Source of the DNA: Clostridium beijerinckii HUN142
GTDB lineage: Bacteria > Bacillota > Clostridia > Clostridiales > Clostridiaceae
Length of the DNA: 64,000 bases
Assembly (NCBI RefSeq): GCF_000621745.1
Contig: NZ_KK211339.1
Span: 99,803 to 163,802 of the forward strand
Direction: 5' to 3'
Under the pieces are notes generated by a model. It was not told the origin of the DNA, made no database searches, and worked only from the letters and a program-made list of their open reading frames with translations. Positions 52,694 to 62,532 of the stretch are shown here, piece after piece (within the stretch, counting starts at the first letter, position 1; each line of letters opens with the position of its first letter). Both the position numbers and the translations under genes were made by a program.

Positions 52694-54790
52694 ATGAAAA
52701 AAATAAGTACTAAAATTATAATAACTATTATATCTTGCTGCATTGTGTTATCTTCTGTTTTAGGAGTAATTTCAATAACGGTAGGAAAAAAATTTATTAA
52801 TAATGATGCTATGGATAAGCTTTTATATATGTCACAAAGCATAGGTGGAAATTTAGATAAAAAATTTGAATTACCAGAAAATAAAGTTGACTCTTTGTAT
52901 TATAATGTCATGAGCACATTTGATATTCAGCAATTAAAAGCAGATCCGCAATATATGGAAAAATACAGAGGTGTATTAGCATCAACCATAAAAAATTATT
53001 CAGATGGTTCTAAAGATTATTTATCAATGTATTTCATATTGAATTCGGATTTAACTGGTGATGTAGCTGATGTGACTCTAGCAGATACTAAAGGTACTGG
53101 CAGTTTCGAAATACAATCAGAATTAACAAAAGATAAATATGATTCTAAGAATGAAAATATGAAGTGGTATTATGAAACCATAAAGCAAAAGGATGGAAAG
53201 TGGTCTATTCCACATGCTGCATCAACAATTGATTCAGACGTAATTACATATTCAAAACCCGTATTTAAAGATAACATACTTATCGGTGTAGTTGGTGTGG
53301 ATTTAAAATTTAGTGATATTAAAGATTTGATAAATGGAATTAAAGTATATTCTACAGGATATGCTGCATTATATAATGATAAATTTGATTATTTAGTACA
53401 TCCTGATTTTACATATAAAGACAATCTAGCTACAGTTAAAGATGGTGTTTACAAAGATATTTATGATCAAATAAAAGGAAAAGAATCTGGTGTTGCTAAG
53501 TATAAGAGCAAAAATGGACAAGATAAAATCCTGGCATATACAAAACTTTCAAATGGATGGGTTCTAACTTTGGCACCACCTATAAGTGAAGTTCTTAGCG
53601 GCATAAATAAATTAACAACAATAATTTCTATGGTTATAATAATAGGAATAGCGCTATCTATAATTGTAGCACTATATTTAGGTAAGAAAATTTCAGAACC
53701 AATTAAAGTAGCAACTGAACTTATAAATAATATATCTCATTATAATCTGGATTCGAACTTAGATCAAAAGGCAAAGAAGTTTTATGGAAATAAAGATGAA
53801 ACAGGTATTATGATTAAGGCTGTATTTAATTTAAAGCAAAATCTAATTAATATAGTTGATAATTTACGAAATAGTTCAAGCCATGTTTATGAATATTCTA
53901 AAAGTCTATCTACAAATACTGAGGATACAGTTATGTATATTAATAATGTTTCAGAAGCGATGTCAGAATTGGCAAGTGGTGCAACTGAACATACAATGTA
54001 TTCTCAAGAGAGTTTAGAAACAATTAAAAGTTTGGCTGATGACATACAAATTGCATTGAAAAGTTCTGACGTGGTGAAGGAAACTTCTAATAATGCTAAA
54101 CAAATGGGTATCAGAGGTTCTAAATCTCTTGATATACTTACAAAAAAATTTAAAATAAGTAGCGATGCAACAAGTAAAATATCCATAATTGTTGATAATT
54201 TAGGTAATAAATCAGGTTCTATAGATAATATAGTAAGTACAATTAATAGTGTTGCAGAACAAACAAATTTATTAGCACTTAATGCAGCTATTGAAGCAGC
54301 CAGAGCTGGTGAATATGGTAAGGGCTTTGCTGTTGTAGCAGAAGAAATACGTCATTTAGCAGAACAAAGTACAGATTATACAAAGGAAATAGCTATGCTT
54401 ATAAATGAAATACAAGGAGAAATAAGTCTTGCAAAGAAGACTATGGATACTGGTGTGGATGCTGTAAGTGAAGCTAATACTGCAGTAATTGAAACAGAAA
54501 AATCTTTTGATTTAATTGAGGATTCTATTAAAAATAGCTTAAATCATATTCATAATTTATCAGAAAATATTAAAAATGTAGATAAAAATAAAGAAAAAGC
54601 TATAATTTCTATTGAGAAGATATCTGCTATATCAGAAGAATCAGCAGGTGCTACGGAAGAAGTAGCAGCCATAGCTAAAGAACAAACTAATTCTATGAAT
54701 TCTATTTCAGAAACATCTCAAAAACTTAATGAATTAGCTGGGAAAATGGATGAAATAGTTAAAATGTTTAAATTAGATTCTACAATGTAA
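52694..54790 (+). CDS. Methyl-accepting chemotaxis protein with Cache domain
   Basis: A 698-aa chemoreceptor. TM1 lies at about residues 7-27. A periplasmic double-Cache sensor (about 30-300) shows the [16 protein letters not shown] and [13 protein letters not shown] signatures. TM2 at about 310-332 is followed by HAMP and the methyl-accepting domain with the highly conserved hairpin [33 protein letters not shown]. It detects small ligands such as amino or carboxylic acids and signals to CheA; the ligand is unknown. The start at 52694 has GAGGA about ten bases upstream; the longer frame from 52616 has none. A terminator follows. Confidence 0.92.
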   Translation: MKKISTKIIITIISCCIVLSSVLGVISITVGKKFINNDAMDKLLYMSQSIGGNLDKKFELPENKVDSLYYNVMSTFDIQQLKADPQYMEKYRGVLASTIKNYSDGSKDYLSMYFILNSDLTGDVADVTLADTKGTGSFEIQSELTKDKYDSKNENMKWYYETIKQKDGKWSIPHAASTIDSDVITYSKPVFKDNILIGVVGVDLKFSDIKDLINGIKVYSTGYAALYNDKFDYLVHPDFTYKDNLATVKDGVYKDIYDQIKGKESGVAKYKSKNGQDKILAYTKLSNGWVLTLAPPISEVLSGINKLTTIISMVIIIGIALSIIVALYLGKKISEPIKVATELINNISHYNLDSNLDQKAKKFYGNKDETGIMIKAVFNLKQNLINIVDNLRNSSSHVYEYSKSLSTNTEDTVMYINNVSEAMSELASGATEHTMYSQESLETIKSLADDIQIALKSSDVVKETSNNAKQMGIRGSKSLDILTKKFKISSDATSKISIIVDNLGNKSGSIDNIVSTINSVAEQTNLLALNAAIEAARAGEYGKGFAVVAEEIRHLAEQSTDYTKEIAMLINEIQGEISLAKKTMDTGVDAVSEANTAVIETEKSFDLIEDSIKNSLNHIHNLSENIKNVDKNKEKAIISIEKISAISEESAGATEEVAAIAKEQTNSMNSISETSQKLNELAGKMDEIVKMFKLDSTM

Positions 54791-54831
54791 GCTTTAAGAC
54801 ACGTGAAAGAAAATAACAAGTCAAAGATGTA

Positions 54832-54866
54832 ATGAGCTAAGAAAAAATTTCTTAGCTCATTTTTAC
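54832..54866 (+). terminator. Terminator of the chemoreceptor gene
   Basis: ATGAGCTAAGAAA and TTTCTTAGCTCAT form a perfect 13-bp stem with a 3-base loop, then TTTT. Confidence 0.85.
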
Positions 54867-54875
54867 ATTAAAATT

Positions 54876-54926
54876 AAAGAATTTAGAATTTTAAAACAAT
54901 GAAAGCCACTGATTTCAGTGGCTTTT
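54876..54926. repeat. R2 repeat, copy 3 (partial)
   Basis: AAAGAATTTAGAATTTTAAA followed by GAAAGCCACTGATTTCAGTGGCTTTT. It keeps the first R2 hairpin, here a perfect terminator (AAAGCCACTGATTTCAGTGGCTTT), and lacks the second. Confidence 0.65.
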
Positions 54927-54950
54927 AGTATTTGGGGTAATGTTTCAAAA

Positions 54951-55130
54951 ATGTTACTCTCTATTGATGAAGATGAAAAAGTAACTATTACAAATAGTAA
55001 TAGTGGTGAAAACAAACTTTATTTACATACAATAGAACCGAAGCAGGAATTTATTGATAAAGGATACCTTAAAGCTATTGAAGGCTGCAAGACTTTAAGA
55101 GAAAAAACTTTAGGCTATGTTTTAATATGA
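54951..55130 (+). CDS. Short ORF of unknown function (59 aa)
   Basis: From ATG 54951 the frame encodes MLLSIDEDEKVTITNSNSGE.., ending LREKTLGYVLI. The open frame extends upstream into the R2 hairpin, so this is probably the tail of a gene whose front was replaced. No domain is recognised and the ribosome-binding site is poor. Confidence 0.3.
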   Translation: MLLSIDEDEKVTITNSNSGENKLYLHTIEPKQEFIDKGYLKAIEGCKTLREKTLGYVLI

Positions 55131-55228
55131 TGTTGAAATGTAGCCTAAAAAAATTATAAGTGGGATTGTCCACCTATAATACTCAATAAAAGAAAAATGC
55201 TTACAAACATATTAGTAAACTTTTTCTG

Positions 55229-55753
55229 CTAACAGTTATTCACTTTTTTATTTTCAACTTTCCACCATATTAATTCGTCATTTTCCTTATATTTGATAGC
55301 ACCTACATTTTGTAAAACCTTATGTGATGGTGTATTCGCCTTTTCTGTATCTCCTATTACGTACACTGCTTTCGGATTTTTAAAAATCCATTCTATTAAT
55401 CCTTTTAGTGCTTCAGTAGCATATCTCATATTCCTGTACTTCTCTTCAATACCATATCCGACAATTACTTCACCATTTTCATTAGGGTAACCCTTAATCA
55501 TTATAAATCCAATTATCATATTCTCTTCTTTAAGAATTATTGCCCAATTTGTTAACCATAAATAGTTTTCTTCATCCTCAAGTATCTTTCTTGACCTTAC
55601 TTTCATTGCATATTTCATTTCATCGTCAAGAACTGTATTAGTAACTCTTAACCCCAAATCAGTTTGCATTTTTCCATAGTTCTCTATAGATAAAGCCAGT
55701 TCATCTGCCTGTAACGGTAATAATCTTAATCTTTCGGTTTCTAATTTTATCAT
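55229..55753 (-). CDS. GNAT family N-acetyltransferase (RimJ/RimL-like)
   Basis: A 174-aa acetyltransferase opening IKLETERLRLLPLQADEL, as in RimJ/RimL-type GNATs. The acetyl-CoA loop is IEEKYRNMRYATEALKGLIEW and the C-terminal motif is NTPSHKVLQNVGAIK. The start at 55753 has GGGGAG eight bases upstream. The acceptor substrate is unknown (ribosomal protein N-terminus, antibiotic or small amine). It stands alone. Confidence 0.85.
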   Translation of the reverse strand: MIKLETERLRLLPLQADELALSIENYGKMQTDLGLRVTNTVLDDEMKYAMKVRSRKILEDEENYLWLTNWAIILKEENMIIGFIMIKGYPNENGEVIVGYGIEEKYRNMRYATEALKGLIEWIFKNPKAVYVIGDTEKANTPSHKVLQNVGAIKYKENDELIWWKVENKKVNNC

Positions 55754-55888
55754 TTTGTCACTCCCCAAAAACTTTATATTTTACCATGATTCTTTCTATT
55801 GGTTATTGCATAATAATTTACCATTGTTCATTCGACTATAGTTTCGCATAATGATTATTATAACATAATTTACAAAATATCACACATG

Positions 55889-56903
55889 TTATATATAAAT
55901 TGGCTCTCTATTCTTTAAATCTTTTACTTTGATATATGAATGTGTTACATTGCTTTGAATCATAAAATTCTTAGCCTTTACTATCTCTTTATCTGTATCA
56001 AATATTTGAAGCCATTTGAACCACTTAATATAGTTACTGATATATTTTGTTGCAACACCATTAAATCTATTCATCCATTTCTTTAAATTGCTATGAAGAG
56101 CATTAATATGTTGAATATGATATAATCCCTCTTTATGTTTACCTCTTTTTATACGTTTGTGTTCTAATGATAAATCATTTGCAAATTGCATATAACTCAG
56201 TACAAAGTATAGAATCATGTCCTATATGCCCCTCATATAATGTTTCTAATTCATTAGATGTAATTCTACCTTTACATGCTAATTCCATAATTAAATTACC
56301 TTGCCTATCAATAGCAGTAGCAATACAGACTTGTTCCTTTGAGATACCCCTTTTCTTAACTTGTTTGCCTCTTTTACGAGAGTGCCTTGGCATGTTAGAA
56401 GGCTTTGTACCCTTAAAACTTTCTGCAAAGAATACTTCATCTGCTTCAACGACACCATCAACGTATCCTTTACCTAAAAATGTGCTTATGCAATCGAGAA
56501 TTTTATGTCTCCAAAAGAAACTTGTTGCCATGTTAATTTCTACGATTTTAGCACTTTTCCTAATAGAGTAACCATTAATCATGCACTTAGCGTATTTAAG
56601 CCACTTATCCAATGTTTTCTTACTTTTATAGGTTGCAGAATTAGTGAAGTCAGTAAAAGTTTTCTTACAAGATTTGCAGATATATCTTTGTTTACCATTA
56701 TACTTACCATTTCTTGATATAGTTTCAGAGCCACAAATTGGGCATACTTTCCCCTTAGAAAATCTAAATTCTTTAACTTCTTGTTCTACTTGGCTTACTT
56801 GCGAACCTAAGACAAGAATTTCCTCTAAAGTTGATAGTATTTGTTCTTTCTGATGTAATGGTAACTTTTCAATATCATTTAATATAGACTTCACATTTTG
56901 CAT
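55889..56903 (-). pseudogene. IS1595-family transposase, frameshifted
   Basis: Residues 1-242 (56903 down to 56175) carry the IS1595 zinc ribbon (CPICG ... CKSCKKTF), the helix-turn-helix ISGYS-like segment and the first catalytic motif VEADEVFFAES. A net loss of two bases near 56200, just after DSILCT, shifts the frame. The remainder continues at 56190-55889 (SYMQFANDLSLEHKRI; NALHSNLKKWMNRFNGVATKYISNYIKW). The second catalytic Asp lies at the break. The right end reads GGCTATGTTTTAAATCAGTG on the minus strand (56964-56983); the matching left end is not visible. Confidence 0.8.
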
Positions 56904-57329
56904 AATGCAACCTCCTAAATACTTATTATATCTATTTTATAACCTATTTCACTAATAAATATCCATTTTCAACACTGATTTAAAACATAGCCAAACTTTA
57001 AAATAATATTTTTCTTATATTTGGCCTGAAAATGGTGTAATATTTAAATAAAATGTACTAAAAATACATTTATTTGACAAGTTATATTAAAAAATACAAC
57101 TTTTTCAACAAATTATATTAAAGAAGTAAAGATATCATACGAATATTTAACTATAAGTGAGAAAGTATGTATATAGTGGAATATAACCCACTTTATATAA
57201 TAATATGTTCATATAGATTAACTTTGAAATATGCGAACTTTAATAGTGCTTGTTGAAGAACAACAAGTATTATTTAGTGTTCACTAATGAAAACACTATG
57301 AATAACTAGAAGAAAAGGGGAAATAATAA
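56904..57329. other. Intergenic region upstream of the surface protein gene
   Basis: Contains the right end of the IS1595 element (to about 56983), then A/T-rich sequence with two small hairpins before the surface-protein gene: CTTGTTG-AAGA-ACAACAAG (about 57248-57268) and AGTGTT/AACACT. These may shape the 5' untranslated region. No gene is seen. Confidence 0.4.
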
Positions 57330-59597
57330 ATGAACAAATACTTAACAGGGGCAGTTGCAATGGCTGCAGTAGGAACTATTGTAACAACATCAATTCCAGC
57401 ATCAGCTGAAGTAGTAAATGATTTTGAACAGGTAAAATCAATAATAACTGATGCTATGAATAGGCTTACATCTATAGGGGAAGATACAACAGGAGATGAC
57501 ATAAAAGCTCTTTATAGTAATAAGATGGAAGGCTATGTCTATAATACTAATGTAGATATAGAATATACTACACCAAGTGCGGCAACAATTAATATTAATG
57601 TGACAGCAACTACAGAAAGTGCAGTTACAGTAGATGTAACCACTCCGGAAGAAGTAACAATAGAAACTTTATCTTTTAATAAACCGGTTACAACTGAAGG
57701 ATTAGTTACGCTTCCAACTGATGAAGTAACAACTGGATCAGCAGTAACAGTAGGACAAGCAAAAGATAAAATTAATGATGCCTTTAAAAACCTTAAATTA
57801 TATAATAATGCTCAAGTGTATGACGTGTATGAAGCTGTAAAAGGAGCTATATACGATACAGGTTTTTATGGAGATATACATAACTTCACAATAAATCCAG
57901 CAATAAATAATAAAGATGGCTTAGTTACCGGAATTATTGAATTAACAGATAACAATGAAGCGCTTATAGAGAAGATGCCTTATAGTATAGTTGTTTCTAA
58001 GGGAATTAATCCTGAAGATGGCAATGATAATAATAATCATGATGAAAGATATGATAAATTATATGATGAATTGGATAATCTTCAAGATGCGATTAATAAG
58101 TTAAAAGTATCAAATGATACAACTGTTGATGATATTATAGACTATACGAATAAATCACTTAAAGATAAAAGTTTAGAATTAACAATAAGTAATTTTTATA
58201 AAAATCCTTCAGAAGGAGGGCATCCAGGAAACCTTAGTTTTAGTATGAATTTAGTAGATCCTAGCAATAATTTAAACTTAAATAATTATGAGGGGATAGA
58301 TATTGATACACCGTCTTCAGCAGAAATAAAAGAACTAATAAACAATTATTTAGCAAAATTACAGCCGTCAAACAATATGAATGAATATGATATATTAGAC
58401 GGACTAAATAAAGTTACAAATGGCAAAGTAGCAAGTGTAAGAATAACAGAGTTCTACTTAATGAAAGCAACTAATGTAGATACAGACTATTCAGATGGTA
58501 CAGGCATCTGTAATTTTCATATAGAGTTAAAAGATTTAAATGAAAATTGGCTAGGGATAGACTACTACAATGATAAAATCGTTTCTACAGAAGAGCCAGG
58601 AAACACTGGATCAGAAGGTGGTTCAGGCTCAGCAGGAGGTTCAGGATCAACAGGAAACTCAGGCTCAACTGGAAATTCAGGAAACTCAGGCTCAACGGGT
58701 AACTCAGGAAATACAGGCTCAAATGGAAATTCAGGATCATCAAGTGGTTCGAGTTCTTCACATCATAGCTCAGGCAGTAGTTCCTCAAGCAGTAGTTCCT
58801 CAAGCAGTTCATCTAGTAGCTCTTCAAGCAGCAATACCACTGGTTCAACTACTAATACATCTAATACTGGAGCATCAACAGGAACTGTATCAGATTCAAC
58901 TAAACCAGTGTCACTAGCGAATATGTCAAAGGAAGCTGTAAAAGCAGTTGAGTCATCAGTGGTAAATAATATAAGTAGAGTTACAGGAGCTACTGCTGAA
59001 CAAGCTAAAGAGGTAGTAACAGCAGACGGAACTAAGCTATCTGTAACAGCTATTACTAAAGATGGTAAGAGCGTAGGTGCTGTTATAACAGCAGAAGCAG
59101 GCAGTACAAGAGCGGTTATTCCGGTTGATAAAACTCAAGCACCAGTAGCAGCAGTTTATAAATATGTGCCTTTACTAGGAAAATATATACAAGTACAAGA
59201 TGCGGTAATAACAGCAGATGCAGTTACATTACCTGTACAAGCTAATGCAACATATGTAGCATCACCAGTAGCTATGACTACAGCAGATACAATAAAAGAA
59301 GGCTGGGTACAAGTAAGCAACAACTGGTACATGGTAAATGGAACAGGAGATCCATTAACAGGATGGCAAAAGGATAATGTAGGCTGGACTTATATGTCAC
59401 CATCAAATGGAGCTATGCAAACAGGTTGGGCACAACTTGGCGGTACTTGGTATTATCTAAAGAATAATGGATATATGTCAACAGGCTGGGTTAAGGATGG
59501 TAGTACTTGGTACTACTGTAACTCAGATGGTTCAATGGCAGCTAATACAGCAATTGACGGATATAAATTAGGTGCAAATGGAGCATGGATAGGATAA
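57330..59597 (+). CDS. Cell-wall-binding surface protein with four repeated domains
   Basis: A 755-aa secreted protein. The signal peptide is residues 1-26 (cleavage after ASA). Four related ~85-aa units follow at about 28-110, 130-215, 235-320 and 325-415; each opens with a helix like VKSIITDAMNRL or AKDKINDAFKNL and ends with beta strands. Next comes a Gly/Ser/Asn-rich linker (about 420-500) built of short GSTGNSG and poly-Ser runs. After a central domain (about 525-640) there are three choline-binding-type repeats (GWVQVSNNWYMV; GWAQLGGTWYYLKNNG; GWVKDGSTWYYCNSDG), which anchor proteins to choline- or teichoic-acid-bearing wall. Enzymatic motifs are not seen, so an adhesive or structural role is likely. 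Confidence 0.8.
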   Translation: MNKYLTGAVAMAAVGTIVTTSIPASAEVVNDFEQVKSIITDAMNRLTSIGEDTTGDDIKALYSNKMEGYVYNTNVDIEYTTPSAATININVTATTESAVTVDVTTPEEVTIETLSFNKPVTTEGLVTLPTDEVTTGSAVTVGQAKDKINDAFKNLKLYNNAQVYDVYEAVKGAIYDTGFYGDIHNFTINPAINNKDGLVTGIIELTDNNEALIEKMPYSIVVSKGINPEDGNDNNNHDERYDKLYDELDNLQDAINKLKVSNDTTVDDIIDYTNKSLKDKSLELTISNFYKNPSEGGHPGNLSFSMNLVDPSNNLNLNNYEGIDIDTPSSAEIKELINNYLAKLQPSNNMNEYDILDGLNKVTNGKVASVRITEFYLMKATNVDTDYSDGTGICNFHIELKDLNENWLGIDYYNDKIVSTEEPGNTGSEGGSGSAGGSGSTGNSGSTGNSGNSGSTGNSGNTGSNGNSGSSSGSSSSHHSSGSSSSSSSSSSSSSSSSSSSNTTGSTTNTSNTGASTGTVSDSTKPVSLANMSKEAVKAVESSVVNNISRVTGATAEQAKEVVTADGTKLSVTAITKDGKSVGAVITAEAGSTRAVIPVDKTQAPVAAVYKYVPLLGKYIQVQDAVITADAVTLPVQANATYVASPVAMTTADTIKEGWVQVSNNWYMVNGTGDPLTGWQKDNVGWTYMSPSNGAMQTGWAQLGGTWYYLKNNGYMSTGWVKDGSTWYYCNSDGSMAANTAIDGYKLGANGAWIG
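58610..58835 (+). repeat. In-gene short tandem repeats (Gly/Ser linker)
   Basis: Imperfect copies of GGCTCAACAGGAAACTCA-like units, then AGCAGTAGTTCCTCA-like units, encode the linker of the surface protein. Length variation between strains would be expected. Confidence 0.7.
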
Positions 59598-59649
59598 TAT
59601 AAGAGTGAAAATATAACTTAAAATATAAAAAAGCTATTAACGTATAATA

Positions 59650-59690
59650 AAACTGTCTCAAAACTGTATTTTGAGGCAGTTTTATTTATA
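59650..59690. terminator. Bidirectional terminator between surface protein and cotJC
   Basis: AAACTGTCTCAAAA and TTTTGAGGCAGTTT pair (one mismatch), with T-runs on both strands. It serves the convergent genes. Confidence 0.75.
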
Positions 59691-59724
59691 TATATATAGC
59701 CCTATATATATAAATTATGCTATC

Positions 59725-60294
59725 TTATTTTTTAATGCACATTGCATCTTCAACGTGCATTAAGCACTCACCAAATCTTTGGAAGTGAACAACTTCTCTT
59801 TCTCTTAAAAATGCTAGTATTTCTTTAATTTGAGGCTCATCAGTTAAGTGTATTAAATTCTCATAAGTTACTCTAGCTTTTTGTTCAGCTGCTAAATCTT
59901 CATGTAAATCAGCTATAGGCTCGCCCTTTGCTTGTATATAAGTTGCTGCCCATGGATTTCCAGTTGCATCTGTATAAAATAATGCCTTTCTATGATCAGC
60001 ATAATGCCCAGCAAGTCCTGCTTTTTTTATTTCTTCTATAGTTGCGTTTTCCATAAGTTGATATACCATTGTAGCAATTATTTCTACATGGGCCATTTCT
60101 TCTGTACCAATATCAGTCAATAATCCTTTTGATTTTCCAGTTGGCATAGTATAACGTTGATCTAAATATCTCAAGGCAGCACTTAATTCTCCGTCAGGAC
60201 CACCATATTGAGTTATTAGCAATTTTGCCATATTAAGATCTTTGCATTTGTTAAGATTTACTGGATATTCTAAATTTTTTACATAGTACCACAT
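59725..60294 (-). CDS. cotJC: Spore coat protein CotJC (manganese-catalase-like)
   Basis: A 189-aa ferritin-like protein of the CotJC/Mn-catalase family. Metal-ligand positions are visible in ELSAALRYL, DIGTEEMAHVEII, EDLAAEQKARVTYENLI and LREREVVHFQRF. CotJC is part of the inner spore coat and is thought to have catalase-type activity. Its ribosome-binding site, GGAGGAGG, lies in the last codons of cotJB, so the two are translationally linked. Part of its 5' end is duplicated at 52199-52308. Confidence 0.92.
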   Translation of the reverse strand: MWYYVKNLEYPVNLNKCKDLNMAKLLITQYGGPDGELSAALRYLDQRYTMPTGKSKGLLTDIGTEEMAHVEIIATMVYQLMENATIEEIKKAGLAGHYADHRKALFYTDATGNPWAATYIQAKGEPIADLHEDLAAEQKARVTYENLIHLTDEPQIKEILAFLREREVVHFQRFGECLMHVEDAMCIKK

Positions 60295-60300
60295 AAACGC

Positions 60301-60564
60301 TTATTCCTCCTCCCTGCTACAATTTTCCCAAGGCCATGGTGTGTTTACCCAAGCTTTTGGATTTTCCACATATGCAGATCCAAAGTTTGTTAATGGGCCA
60401 AAGTTTTTTTCATATGCGCTAATTAGTTCGGTTAGCTTACAAGATACCTTGTTGTAATCTTCTTTAGCGTTTTTATCTTCAGGAAAATTGTCGAGGAATA
60501 GGTTTAGTTCTACAGCACAAAACTGATAAACTCTTATACTATTTAACATCTCTCGTTGGTTCAT
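60301..60564 (-). CDS. cotJB: Spore coat protein CotJB
   Basis: An 87-aa CotJB: MNQREMLNSIRVYQFCAVELNLFLDNFPEDKNA is the family opening, and it ends WPWENCSREEE as CotJB proteins do. It lies nine bases after cotJA and seven before cotJC. The operon is expected to be read in the mother cell by SigE; that promoter would be upstream of cotJA. Confidence 0.9.
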   Translation of the reverse strand: MNQREMLNSIRVYQFCAVELNLFLDNFPEDKNAKEDYNKVSCKLTELISAYEKNFGPLTNFGSAYVENPKAWVNTPWPWENCSREEE

Positions 60565-60573
60565 AATATTATA

Positions 60574-60888
60574 TCACCTCTCGTATTTGATTTTCTTGTA
60601 TTCAAATTCATATTCATGATCATGGTCATGTTCGTGTTCATGTTCATGTTCATGATGATCATGTTCACAATCATAGCCTTTATGATCATGCTGTTTTTTA
60701 TATGGTCTGTAAAGGTCTTTAAATATTGTTCCTTTTACAAAACCTTCTTTGCAAGAATACAAATTTTCATATTTTTGAGGTAATATATATGCGCGCGCAT
60801 ATTCATATTTTTTTGAATACTCTTTGGAATATTCCTTTGAATATTCTTTTGATTTACACATACAGTCATCATCGTCGCGTCTGTACAT
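60574..60888 (-). CDS. cotJA: CotJA-like spore coat protein with His-rich tail
   Basis: A 104-aa protein. The core ARAYILPQKYENLYSCKEGFVKGTIFKDLYRPY matches the CotJA family (usually about 80 aa). It is flanked by an N-terminal tract of repeated KEYSKEYS units and a C-terminal tail with about a dozen His in alternation with Glu or Asp (HDHHEHEHEHEHDHDH). The tail could bind metal, perhaps Mn for the neighbouring CotJC; this is inference. The start at 60888 follows AAGGAGTG; an 18-codon upstream extension is less likely. Confidence 0.75.
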   Translation of the reverse strand: MYRRDDDDCMCKSKEYSKEYSKEYSKKYEYARAYILPQKYENLYSCKEGFVKGTIFKDLYRPYKKQHDHKGYDCEHDHHEHEHEHEHDHDHEYEFEYKKIKYER

Positions 60889-61035
60889 AAAGGTTAACAC
60901 TCCTTCATTTGTTGTTTGTTTATATAAGTATCTTATGCGCATTATGAAATAATGTGATAAATTATAAAATATATTTTAAATTTTTGATACTTATTGTCTT
61001 AAAATGCTTATGAAGAAGCATGGTATAAAAATAAA

Positions 61036-61068
61036 GGCAATAGTTAGAAAAAATCTAATCACTGCCCT
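61036..61068 (-). terminator. Terminator of the solute-binding protein gene
   Basis: GGCAATAGTTAGA and TCTAATCACTGCC pair with two mismatches around a short A-rich loop, 16 bases past the stop codon of the leftward gene. Confidence 0.55.
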
Positions 61069-61081
61069 GTTCTTATTTCAG

Positions 61082-61936
61082 CTAAACATGACCATCTTTA
61101 ACTGAAACAAAATAATTGCCATTTAAACCGTATTTTTCGAGTATTTCAGGAATTGTTTTATCGTATTTCATTTCATCTATTTTTTCATTTATTGCTTTTG
61201 CTAAAGTAATATCATTTTTCCTAACAGCAGCAGCAATTTTACCGGGGGATTCAGGAGTATAATCTGTTGGAGGTAATACTTTCAGATATAAATTATTTTG
61301 AGAGATCATATATGAAGCAAAAATAGAGTCAGTCATTGCAGCATCTATTTTTTTAGTGCTTACTGCTGATAATAGATCATTTTGATTTTTAAATGAAACT
61401 ACATCTTTGACAATGCCTTCTGTTTTCCATTTTTTAGCTAATTCTAAAAAGGCTGTTCCTATTTGCGCACCTATTACAGCATTTTTAAAATCTTCCTTAA
61501 AGACAATTTTTGATACTTTAGGAGTGATTATTGCTTCTGATTCTTTATAGAATATGTTTGTAAACAATGCTTCTTTTTTTCGTTCATCTGTAACATACAT
61601 TCCACTGGCTACTATATCTATGCTATCATCATTATTTAATTGGTTTAATAAATCATCAAATGGAATTTGCTTCATTTCTACCTTTTTTATCCCAAGCCTT
61701 TTGGCAGCTTCTCTTATAATTTCTGCATCAATTCCAGTAAATTCTTTAGTTTTCGGATCTATGTAGGCAAAAGGAGCATCATTTGAAGATGCAACAACCA
61801 GTACCCCTTTTTCTTTTATTATTTCTAATCTATCTTTTGACATTTTATTATTGGGTACATTAGCGCTACAAAATATTAACTGAATAAGATTTATTACTAA
61901 GATAACTCCAATAACTAACTTCTTATGAATTTTCAT
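61082..61936 (-). CDS. ABC-type amino-acid solute-binding protein
   Basis: A 284-aa family-3 extracellular binding protein (SBP_bac_3). The N-terminal signal peptide ends LIFCSAN with a Cys that could be a variant lipobox. The family motifs are GVLVVASSNDAPFAYIDPKTKEFTGIDAEIIREAAKRLG, DIVASGMYVTDERKKEALFT (the phosphate-like consensus TPERA is replaced) and GAQIGTAFLELAKKW. It would deliver a polar amino acid or related compound to an ABC permease, but none is adjacent, so it is an orphan component. Confidence 0.85.
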   Translation of the reverse strand: MKIHKKLVIGVILVINLIQLIFCSANVPNNKMSKDRLEIIKEKGVLVVASSNDAPFAYIDPKTKEFTGIDAEIIREAAKRLGIKKVEMKQIPFDDLLNQLNNDDSIDIVASGMYVTDERKKEALFTNIFYKESEAIITPKVSKIVFKEDFKNAVIGAQIGTAFLELAKKWKTEGIVKDVVSFKNQNDLLSAVSTKKIDAAMTDSIFASYMISQNNLYLKVLPPTDYTPESPGKIAAAVRKNDITLAKAINEKIDEMKYDKTIPEILEKYGLNGNYFVSVKDGHV

Positions 61937-62532
61937 ATGCTAAATTTCTCCTTTATATTATTATCTTAACTTAATATAAAATTATTCATTAAAGAAATCC
62001 AATATATATGTTGCAATTCACAATTAAGACTAAAATTCTTGCAATATTTTTAGAATTATGATGTGGAATTATTTTTGCAATACATAATAAATTAAAAGAT
62101 TTTTTGTAATTAAGATAATGTTAAGAAAAGGAAGGTATAATAAAAGGTGGTAAAAATATCGATAAATATTTATGGTATATATGGAAATTGAGTTTATATA
62201 TTTTTGTTTTAATTGAGAATTTAATTTGATGCAGTACAAAATGTGAATTTTTTATTCTCTAGGAAATTATATTAATGGACAATCTGCGGATAATTTATAA
62301 GAAAGGATGATTCAGAAGGTTGACTTTTAAAAGAGAATAAAAAAAAGAAAATATAGCTGTTATATAATAATATTAGTAGCTAAGTTATAATTATAGACTT
62401 AACTAAATAATTATTTATCTTATAATGTATTATTTTGTTGAAAAAGAGGAATTCAGAGCTGATTATCGAATAATAAATAATAGTAGATTTGGCTTATGGT
62501 CAAACAATAAATATATGGGGTGAAAGTCACGA
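61937..62532. other. Intergenic region without recognisable genes
   Basis: Almost 600 bases of A/T-rich sequence between divergent genes. TTGCAAT-like words recur at 62012, 62039 and 62083. No ORF, clear hairpin or repeat is evident. It should hold the promoters of both neighbours. Confidence 0.4.

Noticed and set aside
56175-56240. Programmed frameshift in the IS1595 transposase
   Set aside because: IS1595 transposases are normally a single frame; there is no slippery run at the break, and the catalytic Asp codon itself is lost, so this is a mutation.
58570-58917. 115-aa Gln/Val-rich ORF inside the surface-protein gene
   Set aside because: It is the +1 frame of the Gly/Ser repeat linker and has low-complexity composition without a ribosome-binding site.
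60556-60783. 75-aa hydrophobic plus-strand ORF
   Set aside because: It is the antisense of the His-rich tail of cotJA; its Phe/Met richness reflects reversed His/Glu codons.
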